From NCBI RefSeq assembly GCF_900091415.1, contig NZ_FMHU01000002.1:1550001-1614000 (forward strand): DNA of 64,000 bases. Reading direction: 5' to 3'. This document shows positions 1 through 8,408 of the stretch, in pieces. Made by a program: the position numbers and the translations under genes. The notes beneath the pieces are model-generated. The model was not told where the DNA came from and searched no databases. It saw nothing but the letters and a program-made list of their open reading frames with translations. Every line of letters begins with the position of its first letter. The first letter of the stretch is position 1. This stretch comes from Micromonospora inyonensis (GTDB lineage: Bacteria > Actinomycetota > Actinomycetes > Mycobacteriales > Micromonosporaceae).

Positions 1-1515
1 CCTCGGGAGGGGCGGGCAGCGGTGTTTGCTGGGGCCGGCCCGGATCGGTCACTGCGTACCGCGCCGCCCCGCCACGGTGTGTTTCCTGGACCCGCTGCAG
101 CAGACCACGGTCGCGCAATACCCCGATCCGGCGATGCACCGTCTGCAGCTGTATGGCTGTCGCCGTGGCGAGGTCTGACTCGCTGGCGGTGATGGTTCCG
201 TTGTCGTCCATCCGGTCGATCAGGGCGTGCCACAACTGCCGCAGCTGGTCTCGCTGCGCTGTGCTGGTGGCGATGTGGTTGGCGTGCAGGTCGAACAGGG
301 CCCGGGCCTCGTCCGGGTGGCGTACTTGTCGGCTGCTGGCGGTGGGTTGGGGTTGGTCGGGGTGCAGTGGGGTGGGTGTGGTGGGTGGCTCGTCGGTGGG
401 GTGGTGAGGGCTGTCGCCGGTGTGGATGGTGCCGGCGTCGGTGTGGGGCACCGCTGGGGGTGGCGTGAGGGATGGTTGCCAGTCCATGTCCGGCCCCTGC
501 CCGATGGCCCAGTCGCCGAGGATCCTGCTGCCGTCGGCCCAGTCGTCGAGGTTCCTGCTGCCGTCGTCGGCCTGATCGTCGATGCTGGGCTGGCCGAAGT
601 CGGTGGACATCGCCGCACCGTGCTCGTCGGTCACACCCGTGCCGGGAACCAGCCATCCCGGTTCCGCCCACTCTGCCCACCCTGTCGGCCAGGCCGGCGT
701 GGTGGGGGCGTCCGGGTCGTCCCACGGCCCGGGCAGCTGTGGCAGGTCCGTGTCCGTCGGCGAGGCGGGTGCCGGCCCGGGTATCGGCGCCGTAGCTCCG
801 TGGTCCAGCCAGGACAGATTTCCACCCTGTGGGCGGTGCGGTCCGAGGGCAGGGCCCGGCACCGGTGCTTGCCGGGGCCGGCCCGGATCGGTCATCCCGT
901 ACCGCGGCGCCCCGCGACCGTGTGCTTCCTGGACCCGCTGCAGCAGACCACGGTCGCGCAATACCCCGATCCGGCGATGCACCGTCTGCAGCTGTATGGC
1001 TGTCGCCTTGGCGAGGTCTGACTCGCTGGCGGTGATGGTTCCGTTGTTGTCCATCCGGTTGATCAGGGCGTGCCACAACTGCCGCAGTTGGTCTCGCTGC
1101 GCTGTGGTGGTGGCGATGTGGTTGGCGTGTTGGTCGAACAGGGCCCGGGCCTCGTCCGGGTTGTGCACCCACCGGCTGCCCTCGGGAGGGGCGGGCAGCG
1201 GTGTTTGCTGGGGCCGGCCCGGGTCGGTCACTTCGTACCGCGCCGCCCCGCGACCGTGTGCTTCCTGGACCCGCTGCAGCAGACCACGGTCGCGCAATAC
1301 CCCGATCCGGTCATGCACCGTCCGCTGCGGTGTGGCTGTCGCCTTGGCGAGGTCTGACTCGCTGGCGGTGATGGTTCCGTTGTCGTCCATCCGGTCGATC
1401 AGGGCGTGCCACAACTGCCGCAGTTGGTCTCGCTGCGCTGTGCTGGTGGCGATGTGGTTGGCGTGCAGGTCGAACAGGGCCCGGGCCTCGTCCGGGTGGC
1501 GTACTTGTCGGCTGC
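1..1515 (-). repeat. Three winged-helix repeat units inside giant 1
   Basis: Three copies of a roughly 110-residue unit lie at about 1182-1515, 842-1180 and 1-325. Each begins HPDEARALFD or NPDEARALFD and includes NGTITASESDLA, then TVHRRIGVLRDRGLLQ, an evident helix-turn-helix plus wing, and ends around TDPGRP. The first and third copies are each flanked by the same Trp/Pro-rich linker, so positions 1-810 and about 1181-1990 form a direct repeat with a period near 1.18 kb. The fold reading comes from sequence pattern only. DNA or RNA binding is inferred. Confidence 0.75.
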
Positions 1516-4500
1516 TGGCGGTGGGTTGGGGTTGGTCGGGGTGCAGTGGGGTGGGTGTGGCGGGTGGCTCGTCGGTGGGGTGGTGAGGGCTGTCGCCGGT
1601 GTGGATGGTGCCGGCGTCGGTGTGGGTCACCGCTGGGGGTGGCGTGAGGGATGGTTGCCAGTCCATGTCCGGCCCCTGCCCGATGGCCCAGTCGCCGAGG
1701 TTCCCGCCGTCGCCGGCCCAGTCGTCGAAGTTCCTGCTGCCGTCGTCGGCCTGATCGTCGATGCTGGGCTGGCCGAAGTCGGTGGACATCGCCGCACCGT
1801 GCTCGTCGGTCACATCCATGCCGGGAACCAGCCACCCCGGTTCCGCCCACCCTGCTGGTTCCGCCCACTCTGCCCACCCTGTCGGCCAGGCCGGCGTGGT
1901 GGGGGCGTCCGGGTCGTCCCACGGCCCGGGCAGCTGTGGCAGGCTCGTGCCCGTCGGCGAGGCGGGTGCCGGCCCGGGTATCGGTAACGTGTTCCCGTCG
2001 TTCAGCCAGGACAGGTCCTCACCGGGTGGGTGGTCCGCTTCTAGGGCAGGGTGTGGCAGCGGCGACTGGGCTGCTGGGTTCCGTGTCGGGTCCCACATCC
2101 ACTGGGTAGCGGACACCGGGGCGGGGCTGGACGGGTCGGGGCCTTCCGCTGGGTCGGGGGACGGCCTGCCTGAGGTGTTGCCGGCCCACCGGTGCCGGCC
2201 GCCAGCGGCGGCGAAGTCTTGTTGATCCGGCCAGCGCACGCCGGGTTCCTGACCGTTCTGCACGATGTCCGCGGTCCGTACCGCCTCCACCAGGTCCGGC
2301 CCGAACAACTCCACGGGAGCGTCCGAGAACAACACCGACCGCGCCGGCTCGTTGATGTGTGGCCGTAACTCGCCGGGTATCTGGTCCACCTGGTGTGTGG
2401 AGGACATCAGGCGTCGGGCACGTAGCCGGGGGCGCAGCCATTCACCGAAGGAGGTGGCCTGTCCCGGTGCCTGCCATGCCGCGTCGCACCAGACCAGCAT
2501 GATGTCGGGTGCGTCGCCGCCGCGCTGCCGCGCCTGCGCGACGGCGTGTTGCCAGGCGGGCGAGGCGGTGAGCATCCGGAGGAACAAGGCCTGACGTACG
2601 GGATCGTCGGCCAGCCGCTCGGCCAGGTTCCGGTGCCCGGCGATGGTGAACCATCCCTGCACCCGCGGCAGCGCCTGCGCCGCTGTGCGGTCCGCCGCCG
2701 CGTCCGGATCCGCCGCTGCCGGGTCTGCGAAGTGCACCCCGCTGAACGTGTCCGCCATGACGATGTCCCTGGATGCCTCGAACAGTTGGGGCAGGACCCC
2801 GTCCGGCGACGTCGTCTGGATACCGAGGTCCGCGGCGAGCCGGTGCAGCTGAACCTCGCTGGCATGGCCGTGGCCACCACTGGCGAGATCATGAATTCGT
2901 TGCGCGGCCGGCCCGGTGGCCGCGACGGCCGGCGCACCGAGACCCCCAGAGCCGGCACCGACCGGTTCGTTTCGCACCGACACCCCACTGATCGAACCCG
3001 TGTCCCTGAAACCGCTGGAATCCGTGTTCCTGGAGCCGGGATCGGGGCTGAACACCGCACCGCTCGCGGCAGACACGTCACTGACCGGCGTCGTGTCATC
3101 GGCGCTGACGACGTCGGCGATCGACATGCCACCGACACGGGAACCGGCGCCGCCCGGCAGCGGACCGCGGGCCCCGACCACATCCACCGTCCCGGACATC
3201 GCGCTGCCACCGGCCGACGCGAGCACCTGGTGATACCCGTGCAGCCACTCCCGCTGAAACGAGGCGACCAGCGCCGCATGACCGGCCGGATCGACACCGT
3301 AACGGCGGGCCAACACGGTGAACTGAGCCTGCGCCAGACCGGCCGCCACCGCGGTGTGCCGCTCGGACATCACCGGCACCATCGGCCCGCCGACACCCCC
3401 GCCTTCTCCGCCATCGACGGTAACCACACCAGCAGCCACTGCGGTGACACCAGGAACAGCCGCCGCCGAGAAACGAGCGGGCAGATCGGCAACCACCTGC
3501 CGGACCACCCTCGCCACCGCACTGACCTGCCCAGCGTCCGGACCAGCCACCACAGCCGGCAGCACGGCAGAGACACCAAGGACCGCATCAACCCCCCGCT
3601 CCACCTGACTCCACACACCGCCCTCGACCGCCCCGAACACGCCAGCCGACCACACCCCCGACACATCCGCGCCTGCCGGCGTGTGTGTGTCTGCCGGGGT
3701 GTGTGTGTCTGTGGGTCGGCCGGTGGTGAGGTACTGGTCGATGTGGTGCTGGACGGCCAGGTGCACGACCGAACGCAACGCCTGCCGGTCGAACTCCGCC
3801 GGCAGCGCGGCGATCACCTGCTCCGGCCGTACCAGGGCTGGGATTTGCCCGCCGGTGGTGACCGATTGCGCGAGAGTCTCGGTGATGCGGGCGACGGCCT
3901 GGTCCCGGACACCGAACAGGTACTGCTCGGTGAGCGCGGTGGCGGGTAGGCCGATCCGGGACAGGAAAGCGGGAACGGTTGGGTCGTTCTGCCGGGCGTC
4001 GGCCCACTCGGTGAAGACCTGCTCGACCGGCACGGGAAGCGCGGCCAGGAACTGCCGCGCCTGCCCCGTCCCGGCCAGCAGCCCACCGTACTGGTCCACC
4101 AGTTCCCGCTGGAACCGCTGCCACTGCTCCACCACCGGCGCACCGGCGGCCACGACCCACTCCGGCACCGGTACCACCGGCACCGTCGGCGCAGCCGGCA
4201 CGGGCACGTCCGGCACCGACCACGACGGCACCGGCAGGTCCGGCACCGACCACGACGGCACCGGCAGGTCCGGCACCGACCACGACGGCACGGACAGGTC
4301 CGGCGGCGACCACGCCGGCACCGGCGGCACCGGCTCAGGCGCCACTGGCGCCGGTGCCGACAGCGACGGTGCCGACACCAGCGGGACAGGCACCGGCGCC
4401 GGCCCGCCGGAGCCCGCACCGGCCGGATCGCCGACCTCCGGCTGATACGCCGACGGGTCCGCAGTGACCGGGATGGGCGGCGGCACCGGCGCCACCGGCC

Positions 4501-5527
4501 TACCGTCGGCGGTGAACCCGGTGCCACCGGGCATGTTCCACCGGGGCCGGGTCGGGTTGAACCCCAAACCGACCGCGCCACGACGCGCACCCATCCCGGC
4601 CGCCGTCCCGGCCAACTCACCCGACCCCGACAACGCCCCGGAAAGCGCGTCCGGCCCGACACTGCCCGTGTCGTAGTACCCGTCGACCATCAAGCCGGCG
4701 GCGGCACCGCCGACCACCTCCATGCCGACTTCCGACACCGGCACCATCATCAGACTGGTCAACAGGTCACGCGTGGAACCCGACACCCCGAGGTGCGCCA
4801 GACCACCACCCACGGCACCGGCGAACCGGCCCAACGCCGGCCCGGCCGCCGTGGTGACACCCGCCACCGCCAACCCGTACAACGCCTGCTTGCCGACCTG
4901 CGCCCAGTCGACCCCCGGCATCAGACCATCAGCCAGCATGCTGATCTGCGCCAACAACGACGACCCCGGCATGAACAACATCTGGATCGCCGTGCTGCTC
5001 GCCGCCGACCGCACCATCGACGACCGCAGGATCGTCTGGATGATCGTCCGGGTCTTCACGATGTGCGCCGCCGCCTCCACCGGCAGGAAGAACGCCATCG
5101 CGAACGCGACCGCCAACTCCGTCATCATGAAGATGAACATGACCAGCGCCTGACGATCCGTCAGCTCCATCTGGTTCAGGAAGCCCCGCATCGCCTGGGC
5201 CGCGTTCACCTTCAGATCGGCGACCCCGTCCAACAACTCCACGAACGGAGCCGTCTGCGCCACGAACCGGTCGAAGACCTCACCCTCCCCCGCCGCCCGA
5301 ACCGCCTTGATCGCCTGGATCAGCTCCGGAACCAACAGGGTCCGCACCCGATCCGCCAGCACCTCCAACGCGTTCAGGTCGTACGCCAACATCGGCAGAT
5401 TCGACCGGTGCAACCGCATCCCGGTGAAATTTTCCAGGGCCTGCTTCGACGACTCAGGGAGCCCAACGGAGGGAACGGGGGCCTCACCCACCACCAACGC
5501 CCCCTCCCCACCCCCGACCAGGGGCAC
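1..5527 (-). CDS. Giant modular polymorphic-toxin-like protein (giant 1), C-terminus beyond the window
   Basis: One frame stays open on the minus strand from a GTG at 5527 to the left edge, giving at least 1840 codons. The first 300 or so residues are helical and hydrophobic (for example MFIFMMTELAVAFAMAFF near residue 130) and closely match the start of the giant gene at 45179. A Pro/Val/Trp-rich linker follows, then a shared helical segment. About 2230-2900 encodes a segment with GWFTIAGH and, about 60 residues later, IMLVWCDA, a His-then-Cys order reminiscent of clan CD peptidases; that is a weak inference. Next come Trp/Pro/Asp-rich linkers and three winged-helix units. The architecture resembles giant actinobacterial polymorphic toxins; export and toxicity are inferred. 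No strong ribosome site precedes the GTG. Confidence 0.8.
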   Translation of the reverse strand, partial: MPLVGGGEGALVVGEAPVPSVGLPESSKQALENFTGMRLHRSNLPMLAYDLNALEVLADRVRTLLVPELIQAIKAVRAAGEGEVFDRFVAQTAPFVELLDGVADLKVNAAQAMRGFLNQMELTDRQALVMFIFMMTELAVAFAMAFFLPVEAAAHIVKTRTIIQTILRSSMVRSAASSTAIQMLFMPGSSLLAQISMLADGLMPGVDWAQVGKQALYGLAVAGVTTAAGPALGRFAGAVGGGLAHLGVSGSTRDLLTSLMMVPVSEVGMEVVGGAAAGLMVDGYYDTGSVGPDALSGALSGSGELAGTAAGMGARRGAVGLGFNPTRPRWNMPGGTGFTADGRPVAPVPPPIPVTADPSAYQPEVGDPAGAGSGGPAPVPVPLVSAPSLSAPAPVAPEPVPPVPAWSPPDLSVPSWSVPDLPVPSWSVPDLPVPSWSVPDVPVPAAPTVPVVPVPEWVVAAGAPVVEQWQRFQRELVDQYGGLLAGTGQARQFLAALPVPVEQVFTEWADARQNDPTVPAFLSRIGLPATALTEQYLFGVRDQAVARITETLAQSVTTGGQIPALVRPEQVIAALPAEFDRQALRSVVHLAVQHHIDQYLTTGRPTDTHTPADTHTPAGADVSGVWSAGVFGAVEGGVWSQVERGVDAVLGVSAVLPAVVAGPDAGQVSAVARVVRQVVADLPARFSAAAVPGVTAVAAGVVTVDGGEGGGVGGPMVPVMSERHTAVAAGLAQAQFTVLARRYGVDPAGHAALVASFQREWLHGYHQVLASAGGSAMSGTVDVVGARGPLPGGAGSRVGGMSIADVVSADDTTPVSDVSAASGAVFSPDPGSRNTDSSGFRDTGSISGVSVRNEPVGAGSGGLGAPAVAATGPAAQRIHDLASGGHGHASEVQLHRLAADLGIQTTSPDGVLPQLFEASRDIVMADTFSGVHFADPAAADPDAAADRTAAQALPRVQGWFTIAGHRNLAERLADDPVRQALFLRMLTASPAWQHAVAQARQRGGDAPDIMLVWCDAAWQAPGQATSFGEWLRPRLRARRLMSSTHQVDQIPGELRPHINEPARSVLFSDAPVELFGPDLVEAVRTADIVQNGQEPGVRWPDQQDFAAAGGRHRWAGNTSGRPSPDPAEGPDPSSPAPVSATQWMWDPTRNPAAQSPLPHPALEADHPPGEDLSWLNDGNTLPIPGPAPASPTGTSLPQLPGPWDDPDAPTTPAWPTGWAEWAEPAGWAEPGWLVPGMDVTDEHGAAMSTDFGQPSIDDQADDGSRNFDDWAGDGGNLGDWAIGQGPDMDWQPSLTPPPAVTHTDAGTIHTGDSPHHPTDEPPATPTPLHPDQPQPTASSRQVRHPDEARALFDLHANHIATSTAQRDQLRQLWHALIDRMDDNGTITASESDLAKATATPQRTVHDRIGVLRDRGLLQRVQEAHGRGAARYEVTDPGRPQQTPLPAPPEGSRWVHNPDEARALFDQHANHIATTTAQRDQLRQLWHALINRMDNNGTITASESDLAKATAIQLQTVHRRIGVLRDRGLLQRVQEAHGRGAPRYGMTDPGRPRQAPVPGPALGPHRPQGGNLSWLDHGATAPIPGPAPASPTDTDLPQLPGPWDDPDAPTTPAWPTGWAEWAEPGWLVPGTGVTDEHGAAMSTDFGQPSIDDQADDGSRNLDDWADGSRILGDWAIGQGPDMDWQPSLTPPPAVPHTDAGTIHTGDSPHHPTDEPPTTPTPLHPDQPQPTASSRQVRHPDEARALFDLHANHIATSTAQRDQLRQLWHALIDRMDDNGTITASESDLATATAIQLQTVHRRIGVLRDRGLLQRVQETHRGGAARYAVTDPGRPQQTPLPAPPE
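4210..4329 (-). repeat. 30-bp in-frame minisatellite in giant 1
   Basis: Three near-perfect 30-bp units and one diverged unit are seen. They encode a ten-residue Pro/Trp repeat of the type SWSVPDLPVP. The second giant gene has the same kind of linker at about 46430-46510 but with fewer and less regular units. The tract probably changes length by slippage while keeping frame. Confidence 0.75.
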
Positions 5528-5611
5528 TCACCACGAACCACCCCACAACCTCAGACCACCACCCCACCCCCGACCACCCCTCTCACCCGGACCAGCCCCA
5601 CACACCACCGC

Positions 5612-5749
5612 TCATGCCCGCAACCAACCCGCGGTACCAGCGGCGACCATGCCCACCCCGGCCACCGCCACCAACGCCCACCACCTCGCCCCGACATCCA
5701 CGACCGCACACACCTCGACCAACAACCCCCCATCACCCAACGCGACCAC
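5612..5749 (-). CDS. Small hydrophobic protein upstream of giant 1
   Basis: A 45-codon frame starts at GTG 5749. It is preceded by a good purine-rich ribosome site (AGGAGGGGG at about 5757-5765), and it ends 84 bases before the giant gene. The product starts VVALGDGGLLVEV and has a hydrophobic C-terminal half (WWALVAVAGVGMVAAG) that could form one membrane helix. A homologous reading frame sits at the same place before the second giant gene, where a stop cuts it to 31 codons. Co-transcription with the giant gene is likely from spacing. The function is unknown; it could be a chaperone, a membrane anchor or merely a translated leader. Confidence 0.45.
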   Translation of the reverse strand: MVALGDGGLLVEVCAVVDVGARWWALVAVAGVGMVAAGTAGWLRA

Positions 5750-5799
5750 TCCATCCCCCTCCTGTTACCCCACGACCGAATCCCGACAGTGGGTTCACC
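5750..5799 (-). promoter_or_regulatory. Leader segment shared by both giant genes (copy 1)
   Basis: The minus strand reads GGTGAACCCACTG (5799-5787), then a GTCGTG-x-GG-x-AACAG block that ends in the ribosome site of the small upstream frame. The same order and spacing occur at 44912-44963 before the second giant gene. Conservation outside coding sequence suggests a shared promoter or leader; no clear -35/-10 pair was identified. Confidence 0.4.
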
Positions 5800-5880
5800 G
5801 GGGGACTGCCTAGATTCCCTGTGCGACCTGGGTGCGGCTCGTTGGACAGGACGGTGCCCCTGTCCGGGAAGGACCACGTC

Positions 5881-5985
5881 AGGGCAGACAAGAAGAAGAC
5901 GGTCCAGCTTCCTGAACCGACAGCGGCTGAGATGGAGTTCGCGCAGCAGCTGGTCGAGCGGGCCAAAGCCGACAGAGTCTCGTCG
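5881..5985 (+). pseudogene. Probable IS256-family transposase N-terminal remnant
   Basis: The frame reads DKKKTVQLPEPT, then AEMEFAQQLVERAKADRVS, which looks like the opening residues of actinobacterial IS256/mutator transposases as I remember them. It then passes without a stop into the second half of an FHA domain. Nothing of the rest of a transposase follows. It is read as a scrap left by transposition or deletion. The identification rests on about 35 residues. Confidence 0.45.
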
Positions 5986-7311
5986 GCCCTGATGGCCTCC
6001 TCGAACGGCACGTACGTCAACGGGCGGCAGGTCGAGCAGGCGGCGCTCTCCGACGGCGACCTCCTCTCGTTCGGGCACCACCAGATGGTGTTCGACGGCA
6101 TCGCCCTGCACGACTACGTCGACACCGGCCGGGTGTCGCTGCGCGCCGAGGGGCTGCGGGTCACGGTCGGCGCGCGGAACCTGCTCGCGGACGTCTCGTT
6201 CGCGCTGGACGAGTGCAGTCTGCTCGCAGTGGTCGGGCCGAGCGGTGCCGGGAAGTCGACGCTGCTGGGGGCGCTGACCGGCAACCGCCCGGCGCAGGCG
6301 GGCACGGTCCGTTACCAGGGCCGCGACCTCTACGCCGAGTACGCCGACCTGCGGCACCGCATCGGCCTGGTGCCGCAGGACGACATCCTGCACCGCCAGC
6401 TGACCGTACGCCGGGCGATGCGCTATGCGGCCGGACTGCGCTTCGGCACCGACGTGACGCCCGCGGAGCGGGACCGACGCATCGACGAGGTGCTCGACCA
6501 ACTCGCCCTCACCGCGCACGCCGACCAGCGGATCGACACGCTCTCCGGCGGACGGCGCAAGCGCACCTCGGTGGAACTGCTCACCGAGCCGTCGCTGCTC
6601 TTCCTCGACGAGCCGACCTCGGGGCTCGATCCGGCGCTGGACCGTGACGTCATGCACGGCCTGCGCGAGCTGGCCGACCGGGGCCGGACCGTCGTGGTGG
6701 TGACGCACAGCCCGCTGCACCTGAACGTGTGCGACCGGGTGCTCGTCCTCGCCCGGGGCGGCAAGGTCGCCTACTTCGGCCCACCGGACGAGTTGCTCGA
6801 CTTCTTCGGGGCGGCCGAGTACGCCGACATGTTCACCGCGGCCGCCGCCGAGCCGGACGTCTGGGCCACCCGGTTCGCGGCCACCCGCGCGCCGGCCGCC
6901 GCGCCGCCGCCGCGCCAGGGCTGGTGGCGGCAGATGGCGATCCTGCCCCGCCGCACGGTCGCCGTCACCCTCGCCGACCGGTTGTACGCGGCCCTCTCCC
7001 TGGGCCTGCCGGTGGGTCTCGCCGCCCTGCTGCACGTGGTCCCCGGGTCCGACGGTCTCGGCGTGCCTGCCCAACCACTCGGACGTGGCACCGAGGCCGC
7101 CGAGCTGCTGGTCATCCTGATCACCGGAGCGATCTTCATCGGGCTGGCCGGTGGGATCCGGCAGTTCGTCGGGGAGAGCGCCATCTACCGCCGGGAACGG
7201 GCGGTGGGCCTGGCGCCCGGGGCCTACCTCAGCGCGAAGCTCGCCGTGTTCGCGGTGCTGAACGCGTTCCAGGCGGCCCTGTTCGTCCTGTTCGGCCTGT
7301 TCGGCCGGCCG
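5986..7311 (+). pseudogene. FHA-ABC transporter, truncated at both ends
   Basis: The frame begins inside an FHA domain (SSNGTYVNGRQV, then LSDGDLLSFG) and continues into an ABC ATPase with Walker A GPSGAGKST, signature LSGGRRKRTS, Walker B LLFLDEPTSGLD and an H-loop VTHSP. The first membrane helices of an ABC-2 type domain follow (TEAAELLVILITGAIFIGLAGG). Intact relatives in actinomycetes carry one or two FHA domains, this ATPase and six helices. Here the first half of the FHA domain is missing and the membrane domain stops near FGLFGRPA at about 7311, after which the frame is unrelated. It is probably non-functional, although the ATPase core is intact. Confidence 0.8.
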
Positions 7312-7648
7312 GCGCGCCGGCATCGAACAGCTCTCCTGGCTCGCTCCGGCCCGCAGAGACTCGGCCGCCGCTCTCGACGCCGTGCTGCGCGACGGCTGGA
7401 GCAGTGCCTGCCAGCTGTACGAGCACCTGGCGCGTGGGGGCCACCTGGTCGCACTGCCTCCCACCGGCCTGCGGCTGAGCCCGGACGAGTCGATTTTCAG
7501 TGACACGACGCTGGGGTACGCCCGCTTCTACGGCACCACCGTGCAGTACCGGGAGAGCAGCCACTTCTGGTTCGGGCCGACGGGCTTCGTCCTGGCCGGC
7601 ATGGTGGGTGACGCGATCGGCAACGCCAGTGCCCGCAGCCGGGCCTGA
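7312..7648 (+). pseudogene. 3' remnant of an unrecognised gene
   Basis: A second plus-strand frame, unrelated to the ABC frame, becomes open near 7312 and runs to a TGA at 7646-7648. It encodes GIEQLSWLAPARRDSAAALD, then PTGLRLSPDESIFSD, and ends with a glycine-rich GMVGDAIGN stretch. The composition is protein-like and there is no good start codon near the junction. It is read as the last 110 or so codons of a gene whose 5' part was lost in the rearrangement that cut the ABC transporter. The family is not recognised. Confidence 0.45.
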
Positions 7649-7667
7649 CCGGGCAGCCCTGACCCGC

Positions 7668-8261
7668 TCACGCCACCCGGGTGGGCGCAGTCGGGCGGGA
7701 GGCCGCCGCGTCGGGAACGGGATCGTGGCCCCGGGCGAGGCCGGAACGCAGGTCGACGGCGGTGTACCTGGAGTCGAAGGTGTCCCCGCCGCTGCCCTCG
7801 AAGGCGGCGGCGATGGCCACCAGCAGGTAGAACGGGGCGAAGGACCACCAGAAGGCCCGCCAGCCTCCCCGCCAGGCGCCGGATCGCCGCCCGTCGGAGA
7901 TCCTGACCGAGCGCATGCCGGCGACGACGTCCCCGAGGCTGCCGATCGAGCCCCAGACCATGCCGTACGCGACGACCACCGCGAACCAGACGGCGACCAT
8001 GACGGCGACGTACCCGCCGGTGCTGGCGGACATGGCCGAACCCAACGTGCCGAGCGCGAAGTCCTGGTTGGCCGCGTGGACCGCGCCCATCAGGGCCCCG
8101 GCCACCACCATCACCACGAGAGCGTCCAGGGCCCGGCCCCAGAAGTGCGGCCAGCCGGCCTTGCGGACGTACAGGACGCCGGTGTCCGGGTGCCGACGTA
8201 CCGGCCGCCCGGTCACGCTGTCGATCAACCAGGTGACGGACGGCGGTGTGGAGTTGCTCAT
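7668..8261 (-). CDS. RDD-family membrane protein
   Basis: A 197-residue protein with the RDD-family layout: a short cytoplasmic lead, then the AGWPHFWGRALDALVV helix with its Arg-Asp pair, a second helix (VAVMVAVWFAVVVAYGMVW), a SLGDVVAGMRSVR loop and a third helix (FWWSFAPFYLLVAIAAAF). RDD proteins are small integral membrane proteins of poorly defined, possibly transport-related, role. It ends 19 bases beyond the broken gene fragment to its left and is transcribed alone. The C-terminal 30 residues are low-complexity Arg/Ala/Pro. Confidence 0.85.
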   Translation of the reverse strand: MSNSTPPSVTWLIDSVTGRPVRRHPDTGVLYVRKAGWPHFWGRALDALVVMVVAGALMGAVHAANQDFALGTLGSAMSASTGGYVAVMVAVWFAVVVAYGMVWGSIGSLGDVVAGMRSVRISDGRRSGAWRGGWRAFWWSFAPFYLLVAIAAAFEGSGGDTFDSRYTAVDLRSGLARGHDPVPDAAASRPTAPTRVA

Positions 8262-8408
8262 GGTGCCCTTCTCGGTCGGCGCGACTGGCGACGTGGACCT
8301 GGACGGTACCTCGTCGGTGCTCGCCGAGGGGCGTGACCTCGGTGTCCGTGCGGCGTCAAGGACGGCGGAGCGTCGGGGCCGCCGGGCTCCGTCGACCGGG
8401 AAGACCGG

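Noticed and set aside
5550..5612. A second small gene between the 45-codon frame and giant 1
   Set aside because: Too short, no ribosome site and no counterpart before giant 2.
5551..7506. A 651-codon minus-strand frame over the FHA-ABC region
   Set aside because: Antisense of Walker A, signature and Walker B motifs, with a low-complexity product.
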